Position numbers and translations under genes: made by a program. Shown here piece by piece: positions 49,178-56,856 of a stretch of 64,000 bases of DNA. The notes under the pieces are model-generated. The model did not search any database. It was given only the letters and a program-made list of their open reading frames with translations, and was not told the origin of the DNA. The number at the start of each line of letters is the position of its first letter. Within the stretch, counting starts at the first letter, position 1. The stretch comes from Amnibacterium flavum (GTDB lineage: Bacteria; Actinomycetota; Actinomycetes; Actinomycetales; Microbacteriaceae), in assembly GCF_003097495.1 (NCBI RefSeq), contig NZ_QEOP01000002.1, positions 806,001-870,000 on the forward strand, in the 5' to 3' direction.

Positions 49178-49303
49178 ACGACGTCTTGTCCACGGTTCTA
49201 GAACCGGAGCGCCGCTTCCGGCGAGTGCGTGCGCCGGCCTCGCCAAGCCCTGATGGCTGGGGCGCGAAAGAGCTGGCGCTCCTTCGCTGCCGCGGTCGTT
49301 GCG
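49178..49303. other. Non-coding stretch between the repeats
   Basis: No gene is recognised. It holds a perfect 14-bp palindrome CGGTTCTAGAACCG (49193-49206) and an imperfect stem GCGAAAGAGC / GCTCCTTCGC near 49264-49288. The base composition stays GC-rich. Confidence 0.5.
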
Positions 49304-49446
49304 CGAACCCCGCCCCACCGGCACGGCCGCCACCTCGCTCCGCGCCGCGTCGGAACCGGCGCGGTGAGGACCCCTGCAGTGTTTTCTCGATCCACCGTCG
49401 ACCCATGAGAAGAGGCGTCACCCTTCGGGCGGCGCCTCTTCTCATG

Positions 49447-49469
49447 TACCGGTGGTGGGACTCGAACCC
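49447..49469 (-). pseudogene. 3'-end fragment of tRNA-Leu in the duplicated unit
   Basis: These 23 nt are identical to the 3' acceptor strand and T-arm of the intact tRNA-Leu at 49606-49688, shifted by 159 bp, and stop at the T-loop CGAACCC. No other tRNA part is present, so it is a non-functional remnant. Confidence 0.75.
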
Positions 49470-49562
49470 CGCCCCACCGGCACGGCCGCCACGCCGCTCC
49501 GCGCCGCGTCGGAACCGGCGCGGTGAGGACCCCTGCAGTGTTTTCTCGATCCACCGTCGACG

Positions 49563-49605
49563 CATGAGAAGAGGCGTCACCCTTCGGGCGGCGCCTCTTC
49601 TCATG
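49563..49605 (-). terminator. Terminator hairpin of tRNA-Leu
   Basis: CATGAGAAGAGGCG (49563-49576) and CGCCTCTTCTCATG (49592-49605) form a perfect 14-bp stem around a loop that can itself pair (CCC/GGG). It is directly adjacent to the tRNA 3' end on the - strand. A second, near-identical copy lies at 49404-49446. Confidence 0.65.
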
Positions 49606-49688
49606 TACCGGTGGTGGGACTCGAACCCACATGCCCTTTCGGACAAAGCATTTTGAGTGCTCCGCGTCTGCCATTCCGCCACACCGGC
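49606..49688 (-). tRNA. tRNA-Leu (anticodon CAA)
   Basis: 83 nt on the - strand. Acceptor stem GCCGGTG pairs with CACCGGT (last pair G-U), discriminator A. The anticodon stem AGCA/TGCT encloses loop CTCAAAA, giving anticodon CAA. A long variable arm with GTCC-GAAA-GGGC and the T arm GTGGG-TTCGAGT-CCCAC are typical of class II tRNA-Leu. CCA is not encoded. It reads UUG codons. Confidence 0.93.
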
Positions 49689-49727
49689 CCGAACCCAACC
49701 GTGAGGTCGGCCGCGGTCAGAATACCG

Positions 49728-49733
49728 TAGGCT
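49728..49733 (+). promoter_or_regulatory. Candidate leaderless promoter -10 (TAGGCT) for pdtaR
   Basis: TAGGCT ends 7 nt before the GTG at 49741, with no Shine-Dalgarno in between. Confidence 0.5.
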
Positions 49734-49740
49734 CAGAAAC

Positions 49741-50349
49741 GTGTCAGACCCTGTTGCCAACTCCTCAGCACCGCGCCGCGTCGTCGTAGCAGAAGACGAA
49801 TCGCTCATCCGCCTCGACATCGTCGAGATCCTGCGCGACAACGGATTCGAAGTCGTCGGCGAAGCAGGCGACGGTGAGACCGCCGTCGCACTCGCAACAG
49901 AACTGCGCCCCGACCTCGTCATCATGGACGTCAAGATGCCTCAGCTCGACGGCATCTCCGCCGCTGAGCGACTGAGCAAGAACCACATCGCCCCTGTCGT
50001 CCTCCTCACGGCGTTCAGCCAGAAGGAACTCGTCGAGCGCGCCAGCGAGGCCGGCGCTCTGGCCTACGTGGTCAAGCCGTTCACCCCCAACGACCTGCTG
50101 CCCGCCATCGAGATCGCGCTCAGCCGCTACCAGCAGATCGTCACCCTCGAAGCCGAGGTCGCCGACATGGTCGAGCGCTTCGAGACCCGCAAGCTCGTCG
50201 ACCGCGCCAAGGGACTGCTCAACGAGAAGATGGGCCTCAGCGAGCCCGACGCCTTCCGTTGGATCCAGAAGGCCTCGATGGACCGCCGCCTCACCATGCG
50301 CGACGTCGCTCAGGCGATCATCGAGCAGCTCTCCGCCGCCAAGAAGTAG
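49741..50349 (+). CDS. pdtaR: ANTAR-domain response regulator (PdtaR-like)
   Basis: 202 residues. The receiver domain (about 13-130) has acidic EDE, phospho-acceptor Asp in LVIMDVKMPQ, Thr in LLTAFS and Lys in YVVKPF. The ANTAR RNA-binding domain (about 138-198) follows (VDRAKGLLNEKMGLSEPDAFRWIQKASMD, split: AKGLLNEKMG and AFRWIQKASM). It resembles mycobacterial PdtaR, an RNA-binding antiterminator activated by the PdtaS kinase. The kinase is not in the window. The pyk/pdtaR/polA neighbourhood is conserved in actinobacteria. Confidence 0.88.
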   Translation: MSDPVANSSAPRRVVVAEDESLIRLDIVEILRDNGFEVVGEAGDGETAVALATELRPDLVIMDVKMPQLDGISAAERLSKNHIAPVVLLTAFSQKELVERASEAGALAYVVKPFTPNDLLPAIEIALSRYQQIVTLEAEVADMVERFETRKLVDRAKGLLNEKMGLSEPDAFRWIQKASMDRRLTMRDVAQAIIEQLSAAKK

Positions 50350-50376
50350 GTCCGAGCGCACCTCGCGCCGAACCAG

Positions 50377-51297
50377 ATGCTGATCGAGGTCAAGGTCGCC
50401 GGCTGGGAACAGCGGTGCTGCGGGGAGGCCTTTGCGGTCGGCGGTGTCGGAAGCTGGAACGTCATCGCGGACGATCCTGCGCAGACGGTCCACCTCTCGA
50501 CATTCCACACGGAGCAGCACGGCCAAGCCGAGCCGGAAGTCCCGAACTGGTCTGTCGAAGGCACCATCAGAGCGATCGACGGGCTGGTGGGGCAGCATGC
50601 GCGCGTTCCCGGCCGACCGGGAATGCTGGTGTGGGCCGAGGACCGCTCGAAGTCCTATCCGATGGAATCCGTGACGGCCGAGGGCGAGGATGACGACCAG
50701 TACTACGACACCTACCTCGTCACCCTCGAGGTCCCCGATGACTTCCTACTCCCGGACTACGTCGAATCGGAGTGGTCCATCCGGCGGCGTGAGGCAGAGG
50801 CGGCGAGACGTGCGAGGTCTCGAGCGGCGATGACGGATGAGGTGGGGCGTGAGCTCGAGGCACTCGCCGATCAAGCGCAGACCCGCTTCGCTCGCGCAGC
50901 TGACATCCTGCGCGACACCGATTCGTCGGCGATCAGCTTTCGCCCGCATGCGCAGTACACCGCCGACCTTCACTGGGCCCGCGTTGACGACCAGGGGCCC
51001 GACCTGATCCAGGTCGAAGTCGCCGACGGGTCGTGGACGATCCCCGCTTCGCTGGAGTCAGTCGCCGAGCTGCGGGGGGTTCTCGAATCGGCCTCCGCAG
51101 GCCGGGTCGAGGAGAGATTTGAGGGACGGCCGGTCCTCGGACTGATCACGACCGTGACGATCCGGGACTTTCGGTCGGATGTCGATCGAGGATCGGATCT
51201 GAAGGCCGGTGGCCGGGAGCGCAAGTGGGTTTCGACCCCTGGCTCGATGGACTCGCGGAAGACGTCCGGAGTGCGGATCTTCCGTCCGTGGAGCTGA
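50377..51297 (+). CDS. Hypothetical protein with DUF6578-like N terminus
   Basis: 306 residues. The start LIEVKVAGWEQRCCGEAFAVG resembles DUF6578 proteins (two adjacent Cys, WxV region). A central Arg/Ala-rich helical part (about 135-180) and a second beta-rich part (about 190-275) follow. The function is unknown. The C-terminal tail after about residue 278 looks unlike protein, while the +1 frame there reads GFDPWLDGLAEDVRSADLPS, which is protein-like; a frameshift near 51225 is possible. The stop lies 2 nt before a palindromic repeat. Confidence 0.55.
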   Translation: MLIEVKVAGWEQRCCGEAFAVGGVGSWNVIADDPAQTVHLSTFHTEQHGQAEPEVPNWSVEGTIRAIDGLVGQHARVPGRPGMLVWAEDRSKSYPMESVTAEGEDDDQYYDTYLVTLEVPDDFLLPDYVESEWSIRRREAEAARRARSRAAMTDEVGRELEALADQAQTRFARAADILRDTDSSAISFRPHAQYTADLHWARVDDQGPDLIQVEVADGSWTIPASLESVAELRGVLESASAGRVEERFEGRPVLGLITTVTIRDFRSDVDRGSDLKAGGRERKWVSTPGSMDSRKTSGVRIFRPWS

Positions 51298-51299
51298 GC

Positions 51300-51365
51300 G
51301 CGCGCACGTTGCGGCGTGCGGGGCGGGCCGGAACGTGCGCGCTCGCCCGGAACGCCCGGCTTGGG
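51300..51365. repeat. Copy B of the 66-bp inverted repeat, filling a convergent stop-to-stop gap
   Basis: GCGCGCACGTTGCGGC (51300-51315) pairs with GCCGGAACGTGCGCGC (51327-51342) with one mismatch. The reverse complement of 51300-51365 matches 49111-49177 over nearly its full length. It lies exactly between the stop codons at 51297 and 51366, so it may end transcription in both directions. Confidence 0.75.
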
Positions 51366-51794
51366 TCAGGCTTCGCGGACGAGGTTCGTCATCCGCACCG
51401 TCGAGAGGCGGCGGCCCTGATCGTCGCGGATGACGATCTCGTGGGTGGCGAGAGTCCGGCCCAGCACGAGGGCGTCGCACGTCGCCGTGACCCAGCCCTC
51501 CGTCACCGAACGGGAATGCGTGGCGTTGATCTCGATTCCGACCACGTAGCGCTCGGGGCCCGCGTGGATGGCCGACGACACCGAGCCCAGCGTCTCGCCC
51601 AGCACCACGTGCGCGCCGCCGTGCAGCAGCCCGATGACCTGCGTGTTCCCCTCGACCGGCATCCGTGCCACCGAGTGCTCGGCCGACAGTTCGAGGAACT
51701 CGATGCCCATCTTCTTGGCGAGGGCGCCGCCGTCGCTGTCGAGGAGGCGCGCCCGCAGTTCGGGGTGCAGATCGTCCGGCACTTTGGTGGTCAT
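51366..51794 (-). CDS. PaaI-type hotdog-fold thioesterase
   Basis: 142 residues from ATG 51794, which has GAGGA 5 nt upstream; ATG at 51827 would add 11 residues. The hotdog core is visible: GIEFLELSAEHSVARMPVEGNTQV, then LLHGGAHVVLGETLGS, with the His-Gly-Gly and acidic residue of the PaaI active site (HGG...E). It likely cleaves acyl-CoA, possibly aromatic or 1,4-dihydroxy-2-naphthoyl-CoA. It converges on the DUF6578-like gene and is divergent from polA. Confidence 0.82.
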   Translation of the reverse strand: MTTKVPDDLHPELRARLLDSDGGALAKKMGIEFLELSAEHSVARMPVEGNTQVIGLLHGGAHVVLGETLGSVSSAIHAGPERYVVGIEINATHSRSVTEGWVTATCDALVLGRTLATHEIVIRDDQGRRLSTVRMTNLVREA

Positions 51795-51863
51795 CGCGGT
51801 CCTCATCACACGCCGCGATCGATGCATCTGAACGACGGCGAATGCCGTGTCGGCGGCCGCGGC

Positions 51864-51869
51864 TAGGCT
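51864..51869 (+). promoter_or_regulatory. Candidate leaderless promoter -10 (TAGGCT) for polA
   Basis: TAGGCT ends 6 nt before the polA GTG at 51876. GCAGGG between the two is too close to act as a normal ribosome-binding site. Confidence 0.5.
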
Positions 51870-51875
51870 GGCAGG

Positions 51876-54569
51876 GTGTCAGAGAGCGACAAGCCTACCC
51901 TTCTGCTGATCGACGGCCATTCGCTCGCGTTCCGCGCGTTCTACGCCCTCCCGGTCGATAGTTTCCAGACCTCCGACGGTCAGCACACGAACGCCATCCA
52001 CGGCTTCCTGTCGATGCTGCTCCTCCTTCTGCAGAAGGAGAAGCCCACCCATCTCGGCGTCGCGTTCGACATCTCGCGGCACTCGTTCCGCACCCGTGAC
52101 TACCCCGAATACAAGGGCACCCGTGGCGAGACGCCGTCCGAGTTCGTCGGCCAGGTCCCGCTCCTGCAGGACGCCCTCAAGGCCATGAACATCGTCACGA
52201 TCACCAAAGAGGACTACGAGGCCGACGACGTCATCGCGACCCTCGCCCGTCAGGGCCGCGAGCAGGGGTACCGGGTCCTCGTCGTCTCGGGCGATCGCGA
52301 CACGATTCAGCTCGTCGGCGACGACGTGACTCTGCTCTACCCCTCGGGGCGTCAGGGCGGGGTCTCCGATCTGACCCGTTACGACACCGCGAAGGTCCGC
52401 GAACGCTACGGGATCGAACCCTGGCAGTACCCCGACGTGGCAGCCCTCGTCGGCGAGACGAGCGACAACCTCATCGGCATCGACAAGGTGGGGGAGAAGA
52501 CAGCCGTCAAATGGCTCGGCCTCTACGGAAGCCTCGATGGCATCCTCGAGCACGCCGACGAGATCAAGGGCGTCGTCGGCAACAACCTCCGGGAACAGCG
52601 GGATCGGGCCGAACGCAATCGTCGCCTCAACCGACTCGTCGACGATGTCGAGCTCCCCGCGGGGCCGGCCGACCTCGCCCGCGGTCCGATCGACCACGCC
52701 GCGGTGCGCGAACTCTTCGCTCGCCTCCAGTTCCGTACGCTCCTCGAACGGGTCATGAAGCTCGAAGGCGGTGAGGACGCGTCGTCGGCGGGCACTCTCG
52801 AGGGGGCCATCGAGCAGGAACCGAGTACCGCGCCGCCGGCACCTCGCCCGCAGACCGAGCTCCTCGACGAAGAGCTGGGAGCCTGGCTCACCCGGCAGAG
52901 CGAGGCGAACCCGGGTGGTCTGGGCCTGACCGTCGAGACGACGGGCGGGCAGGTCACCGGTATCGGTGTCGCCAGCCAGACCGAGTCGGTTCTTCTCAAC
53001 TGGATACCTGGCCGCACCGATTACGCACCGCTCGAGACGTGGCTCGCGAGCGACGCGCCGAAGGTCATGCACGACGCCAAGACTCAGCTCAAGAGCCTCC
53101 GCCGTGCAGGGCTCGCACTCGGGGGGCTCGCCTTCGACACCCTCGTAGCCGGTTGGCTGCTCCGCCCCAGCGGCATCGACAAGACCCTCGCCGACATCGT
53201 GCTGCGCTACCTTTCGGAAACGCTGCCGGTCGCCGACCCCAATCAACTGGTCCCCGAAGACGACGCCGACACCAGCGTGGCAACCTACGCCTGGTTCACC
53301 GTCCGCGCGGCCGAGACCCTCCGCGAGGTGCTCGACGAGCGCGACCTGGGTGTGCTCACCGACATCGAGCTCCCCACCCTGCAGGTCCTCGCCACGATGG
53401 AACTCGACGGAGTCGCCATCGATGCCGACCTCCTTCGCGGGCTCGGCGGCGATCTCTCGGTCAAGATCGAGGCGCTGGCGACCGAGGCGTTCGGAGTTCT
53501 CGGCCACGAACTCAACCTCGGCTCACCCAAGCAGCTTCAGCAGGTGCTCTTCGAAGAGCTCGGCATGCCCAAGACCCGTGCCACCAAGACCGGGTACTCG
53601 ACCGACGCCGACTCCCTCGCCGACCTCATGGATCGCAACCCGCACCCGTTCGTCGATCTGCTGCTCCAGCACCGCGACGCCACGAAGCTGCGACAGATCA
53701 TCGAGACGCTGGAGCGCGGCATCGGCTCCGACGGGCGGATCCACACCACCTACGTGCAGACGGGCACCACGACCGGGCGCATCTCGTCCAACGACCCCAA
53801 CCTGCAGAACATCCCCATCCGCGCCGAGGAGGGCCGACGCATGCGCGCCGCCTTCGTCCGCGGCGACGGCTTCGACACCCTCCTGACCGCCGACTACTCT
53901 CAGATTGAGATGCGGATCATGGCGCACCTCTCGCAGGACGCCGGGCTCATCGAGGCCTTCCAGGGTGGCGAGGACCTGCACCGCTTCGTCGGTTCGCGGG
54001 TGTTCGGCGTCGACCCCGTCGACGTCACTCCCACCATGCGCACGAAGGTGAAGGCCATGTCCTATGGCCTCGCCTACGGTCTCAGCGCATTCGGACTCTC
54101 CAAGCAGCTGCGCATCGAGACGAGCGAGGCGAAGCAGCTCATGACCGAGTACTTCGCCCGCTTCGGCGCAGTCCGCGACTACCTCCGCAACGTCGTCGAA
54201 CAAGCCCGAGCCGACGGGTACACCGAGACCATCCACGGCCGTCGCCGCCCCTTCCCCGATCTGACGAGCGCCAATCGGGTGCTCCGCGAGAACGCCGAGC
54301 GCGCCGCGCTCAACGCACCCATCCAGGGCACGGCGGCCGACATCATGAAGATCGCGATGATCGCCATCAACGCCGACATGCAGCAACGCGAACTGCGCTC
54401 GCGCATGCTGCTCCAGGTCCACGACGAACTCGTGTTCGAGGTCGCCGACGGCGAACGCGACGAGCTCGCCGCCATCGTCACCGACCGCATGGCGAACGCC
54501 GCCGAACTCCGGGTCCCGCTCGAAGTCCAGGTCGGACTCGGCGACAACTGGGACGCCGCCGCGCACTGA
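51876..54569 (+). CDS. polA: DNA polymerase I
   Basis: Gap filling and RNA primer removal. 897 residues. The N-terminal 5'-3' exonuclease (about 5-300) has LLLIDGHSLAFRAFYAL, DYEADDVIATLA and VSGDRDTIQLV. The 3'-5' exonuclease domain (about 310-490) has lost the DED catalytic set (VETTGGQVTGIG at motif I), as in other actinobacterial Pol I. The polymerase domain has motif A TADYSQIEMRIMAHLS, motif B with KAMSYGLAYGLSAFGL, and motif C QVHDELVFEV. GTG at 51876. Confidence 0.96.
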   Translation: MSESDKPTLLLIDGHSLAFRAFYALPVDSFQTSDGQHTNAIHGFLSMLLLLLQKEKPTHLGVAFDISRHSFRTRDYPEYKGTRGETPSEFVGQVPLLQDALKAMNIVTITKEDYEADDVIATLARQGREQGYRVLVVSGDRDTIQLVGDDVTLLYPSGRQGGVSDLTRYDTAKVRERYGIEPWQYPDVAALVGETSDNLIGIDKVGEKTAVKWLGLYGSLDGILEHADEIKGVVGNNLREQRDRAERNRRLNRLVDDVELPAGPADLARGPIDHAAVRELFARLQFRTLLERVMKLEGGEDASSAGTLEGAIEQEPSTAPPAPRPQTELLDEELGAWLTRQSEANPGGLGLTVETTGGQVTGIGVASQTESVLLNWIPGRTDYAPLETWLASDAPKVMHDAKTQLKSLRRAGLALGGLAFDTLVAGWLLRPSGIDKTLADIVLRYLSETLPVADPNQLVPEDDADTSVATYAWFTVRAAETLREVLDERDLGVLTDIELPTLQVLATMELDGVAIDADLLRGLGGDLSVKIEALATEAFGVLGHELNLGSPKQLQQVLFEELGMPKTRATKTGYSTDADSLADLMDRNPHPFVDLLLQHRDATKLRQIIETLERGIGSDGRIHTTYVQTGTTTGRISSNDPNLQNIPIRAEEGRRMRAAFVRGDGFDTLLTADYSQIEMRIMAHLSQDAGLIEAFQGGEDLHRFVGSRVFGVDPVDVTPTMRTKVKAMSYGLAYGLSAFGLSKQLRIETSEAKQLMTEYFARFGAVRDYLRNVVEQARADGYTETIHGRRRPFPDLTSANRVLRENAERAALNAPIQGTAADIMKIAMIAINADMQQRELRSRMLLQVHDELVFEVADGERDELAAIVTDRMANAAELRVPLEVQVGLGDNWDAAAH

Positions 54570-54606
54570 CGGCCTCGATTCGAACCCACTACGACAAGAG
54601 GCACAG

Positions 54607-55080
54607 ATGACCCGACCAGAGCGTGAGTCACTCGCAGGGCTGCTCGACGACGACTCCATCCGGCTCGGGCTGACGGCGAGCGACCGCTTCGACGCGGTCA
54701 CGCAATGCGGCCAGGCCCTCGTCGCGACCGGCGCCGTCGCCGAGGCCTACGTCGAATCGATGCTCAAGCGCGAACGCTCCGTCTCCACCTACATCGGCGA
54801 GGGAGTCGCCATTCCGCACGGCACACTCGCGGGCAAGGACTCCGTCTCCCGGCCCGCCATGGTCGTGCTCGGCTTCACCGACGGCGTCGACTGGGGCGAC
54901 GGGCATATCGCCCGCGTCTGCGTCGGCATCGCCGCACCCGCGGGCGGCCACGTCGCCCTCGTCGCACGTCTCGCGGAGATCCTCCTCGACGCCGAACTCG
55001 CTGAGCGCCTGCGCTCGGCGACCACCGCGGAGCAGATCAAGGTCCTGTTCGCCGCAGGCGACGACCGAGGCGAGAGGTGA
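54607..55080 (+). CDS. Stand-alone PTS EIIA, mannitol/fructose type
   Basis: 157 residues. VAIPHGTLAGKD carries the phosphorylated His. The fold matches EIIA-Mtl (PTS_EIIA_2), with RERSVSTYIGEGVAIPHG as signature region. No EIIB, EIIC, HPr or EI gene is nearby, so it could serve a distant permease or have a regulatory role like PtsN. ATG 54607 has AGAGG upstream. Its stop overlaps the next gene as GTGA. Confidence 0.85.
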   Translation: MTRPERESLAGLLDDDSIRLGLTASDRFDAVTQCGQALVATGAVAEAYVESMLKRERSVSTYIGEGVAIPHGTLAGKDSVSRPAMVVLGFTDGVDWGDGHIARVCVGIAAPAGGHVALVARLAEILLDAELAERLRSATTAEQIKVLFAAGDDRGER

Positions 55081-56747
55081 GCGGCATTCCGCGCGAACCC
55101 ACCCCGATCGACGCCGTCGCGGAGGAATGGGTCGACACGGTCGTCGAACTGTCGCCCGAGTACGGAGTCTGGCTCGGCCGACCGGGCCGCGAGGGTGAAT
55201 ACGGCGACTACTCGCCCGACGGGCATGCGCAGCGCGATGCGGCCGCTCGACGCACGCGCGCAGCCCTGCTCGACGCCGTCGTCGTCGATGCCGTCGACGA
55301 GGTCACCCGTCGCGATCTGCTGCGCGAGCTCGACCTCGCGATCGACGACTACGACGCCGGCACTTTCCGCCACCAGCTCAACGTGATCGCCTCACCCGCG
55401 CAGGACATCCGCGAGGTCTTCGACCTGATGCCGACCGACCGCGAGGACCAGTGGGAGCACATCGCCCAGCGTCTCGCGGCCGTCGATGCCGCCGTCGACG
55501 GCTACATCGCCACCCTGCGCTCCGGCGCCGAACGGGGGCAGGCGCCCGCCCGCCGTCAGGTGCGCGAAGTCGCCGCCCAGGTGCGCGCTGTCGCCGCACC
55601 CGACGGGTTCTTCGCCACCCTCAGCTCCGGAGCCGAGGTGGGCGGGGTGCCCGTGGCCGACTCGCTCCGCCGCGACCTCGAGGCCGGCGGCATGCTCGCC
55701 GCCCGTGCGTACGCCAAACTCGCCGACTACCTCGAGACCGACCTGATCCTGTCGGCCCGCGAACAGGACGCGGCGGGTCGGGAGGCCTACGCCCTGGCCT
55801 CGCGCGGCTTCCTCGGCGCCGAGGTCGACCTCGACGAGACGTACGAATGGGGCCTCGAAGAGCTCGCCCGCGACACGCGCGAACAGGAGGACATCGCCCG
55901 TCGCATCGTCGACGGCGGGGGAGTCCAGGAGGCGATCGCCCACCTGAATGCCGACCGGTCGCGCAAGCTCCACGGCACCGACGCACTCCGTGACTGGATG
56001 CAGGACCTGAGCGATCGTGCCATCGAAGGTCTGGGCCGCACCGAGTTCGACATCCCCGCGCAGGTCCGCGCACTCGAATGCCGGATAGCGCCCACCCAGA
56101 CCGGGGGCATCTACTACTCGCCGCCGAGCGACGACTTCTCGCGACCCGGCCGCATGTGGTGGTCGGTCCCCGAGGGGGTGACCGAATTCGACACCTGGAT
56201 CGAGACGACGACCGTCTACCACGAGGGCGTCCCAGGACATCACCTCCAGAACGGCATCGCGATCGCCAATCGGGCGCAGCTGAACAGCTGGCGCCGCGGC
56301 AATTTCGTGTCCGGCCACGGCGAGGGCTGGGCGCTCTACGCGGAGCGCCTCATGGACGAGCTCGGCTACCTCGACGACCCCGCCGACCGGCTCGGCATGC
56401 TCGACGGTCAGCGCACACGCTCAGCTCGCGTCGTCCTCGACATCGGCGTGCACCTCGGCAAGCGGAGGCCCGACGGCGGGGGAGTCTGGGACGCCGAATA
56501 CGCGCTCGAGTTCATGCGCGCGAACGCGAACATGGACGACGCGTTCATCCGGTTCGAGGTCGACCGCTACCTGGGCTGGCCGGGCCAGGCGCCGTCGTAC
56601 AAGATCGGGCAGCGGATCTGGCAGCAGATCCGAGCAGAACTGGCCTCGCGTCACGGAGCCGACTTCGATGTGAAGGACTTCCACCGGCGCGCGCTCGAAC
56701 TCGGGGGAGTCGGTCTCGACACCCTCCGTGCCGTACTGCTCGGCTGA
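55077..56747 (+). CDS. DUF885 family protein, metallopeptidase-like
   Basis: 556 residues, mainly helical. YHEGVPGHHLQNGIA resembles the HExxH-type zinc site, with Glu in GEGWALYAERLMDELGYL as probable third ligand. AFIRFEVDRYLGWPGQAPSYKIGQ is the family-defining C-terminal block. No signal peptide or membrane segment, so a cytoplasmic peptidase is likely but the substrate is unknown. The GTG at 55077 overlaps the PTS EIIA stop. Confidence 0.85.
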   Translation: MSGIPREPTPIDAVAEEWVDTVVELSPEYGVWLGRPGREGEYGDYSPDGHAQRDAAARRTRAALLDAVVVDAVDEVTRRDLLRELDLAIDDYDAGTFRHQLNVIASPAQDIREVFDLMPTDREDQWEHIAQRLAAVDAAVDGYIATLRSGAERGQAPARRQVREVAAQVRAVAAPDGFFATLSSGAEVGGVPVADSLRRDLEAGGMLAARAYAKLADYLETDLILSAREQDAAGREAYALASRGFLGAEVDLDETYEWGLEELARDTREQEDIARRIVDGGGVQEAIAHLNADRSRKLHGTDALRDWMQDLSDRAIEGLGRTEFDIPAQVRALECRIAPTQTGGIYYSPPSDDFSRPGRMWWSVPEGVTEFDTWIETTTVYHEGVPGHHLQNGIAIANRAQLNSWRRGNFVSGHGEGWALYAERLMDELGYLDDPADRLGMLDGQRTRSARVVLDIGVHLGKRRPDGGGVWDAEYALEFMRANANMDDAFIRFEVDRYLGWPGQAPSYKIGQRIWQQIRAELASRHGADFDVKDFHRRALELGGVGLDTLRAVLLG

Positions 56748-56856
56748 GAGATTCCGATCTGCCCTGGTTCAACGAGGAACCGGCCGCCGGACGCCTCCGG
56801 TGAACTCGTCACCATCGACATCCGACGACCGGTCACAGGGTCGAGTCGGTCGGCTG

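Larger units (their letters stand above)
49304..49621. repeat. 159-bp tandem direct duplication beside tRNA-Leu
   Basis: Copy 1 (49304-49462) and copy 2 (49463-49621) differ at only three or so positions (ACCTCGCTCC against ACGCCGCTCC; GACCCATG against GACGCATG). Each unit carries an 8-bp stem (CCGCGCCG/CGGCGCGG) and the 14-bp hairpin that acts as the tRNA terminator. Each starts with CGAACCC, and the same 7-mer sits in the tRNA T-loop at 49622, so unequal exchange at that microhomology could have produced the duplication. Confidence 0.85.

Noticed and set aside
49178-49660. Long open frames over the tRNA and tandem repeat
   Set aside because: They run through a tRNA and duplicated non-coding DNA; the peptide repeats simply mirror the 159-bp duplication.
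49304-49688. Prophage or ICE attachment site at tRNA-Leu
   Set aside because: The tRNA 3' end is duplicated, but no integrase, excisionase or cargo gene lies between the copies, and the 159-bp unit explains the repeat.
56748-56856. Terminator between the convergent DUF885 and metQ genes
   Set aside because: Only 5-bp stems (GGTTC/GAACC, CCGGA/TCCGG) are found, too weak to call.
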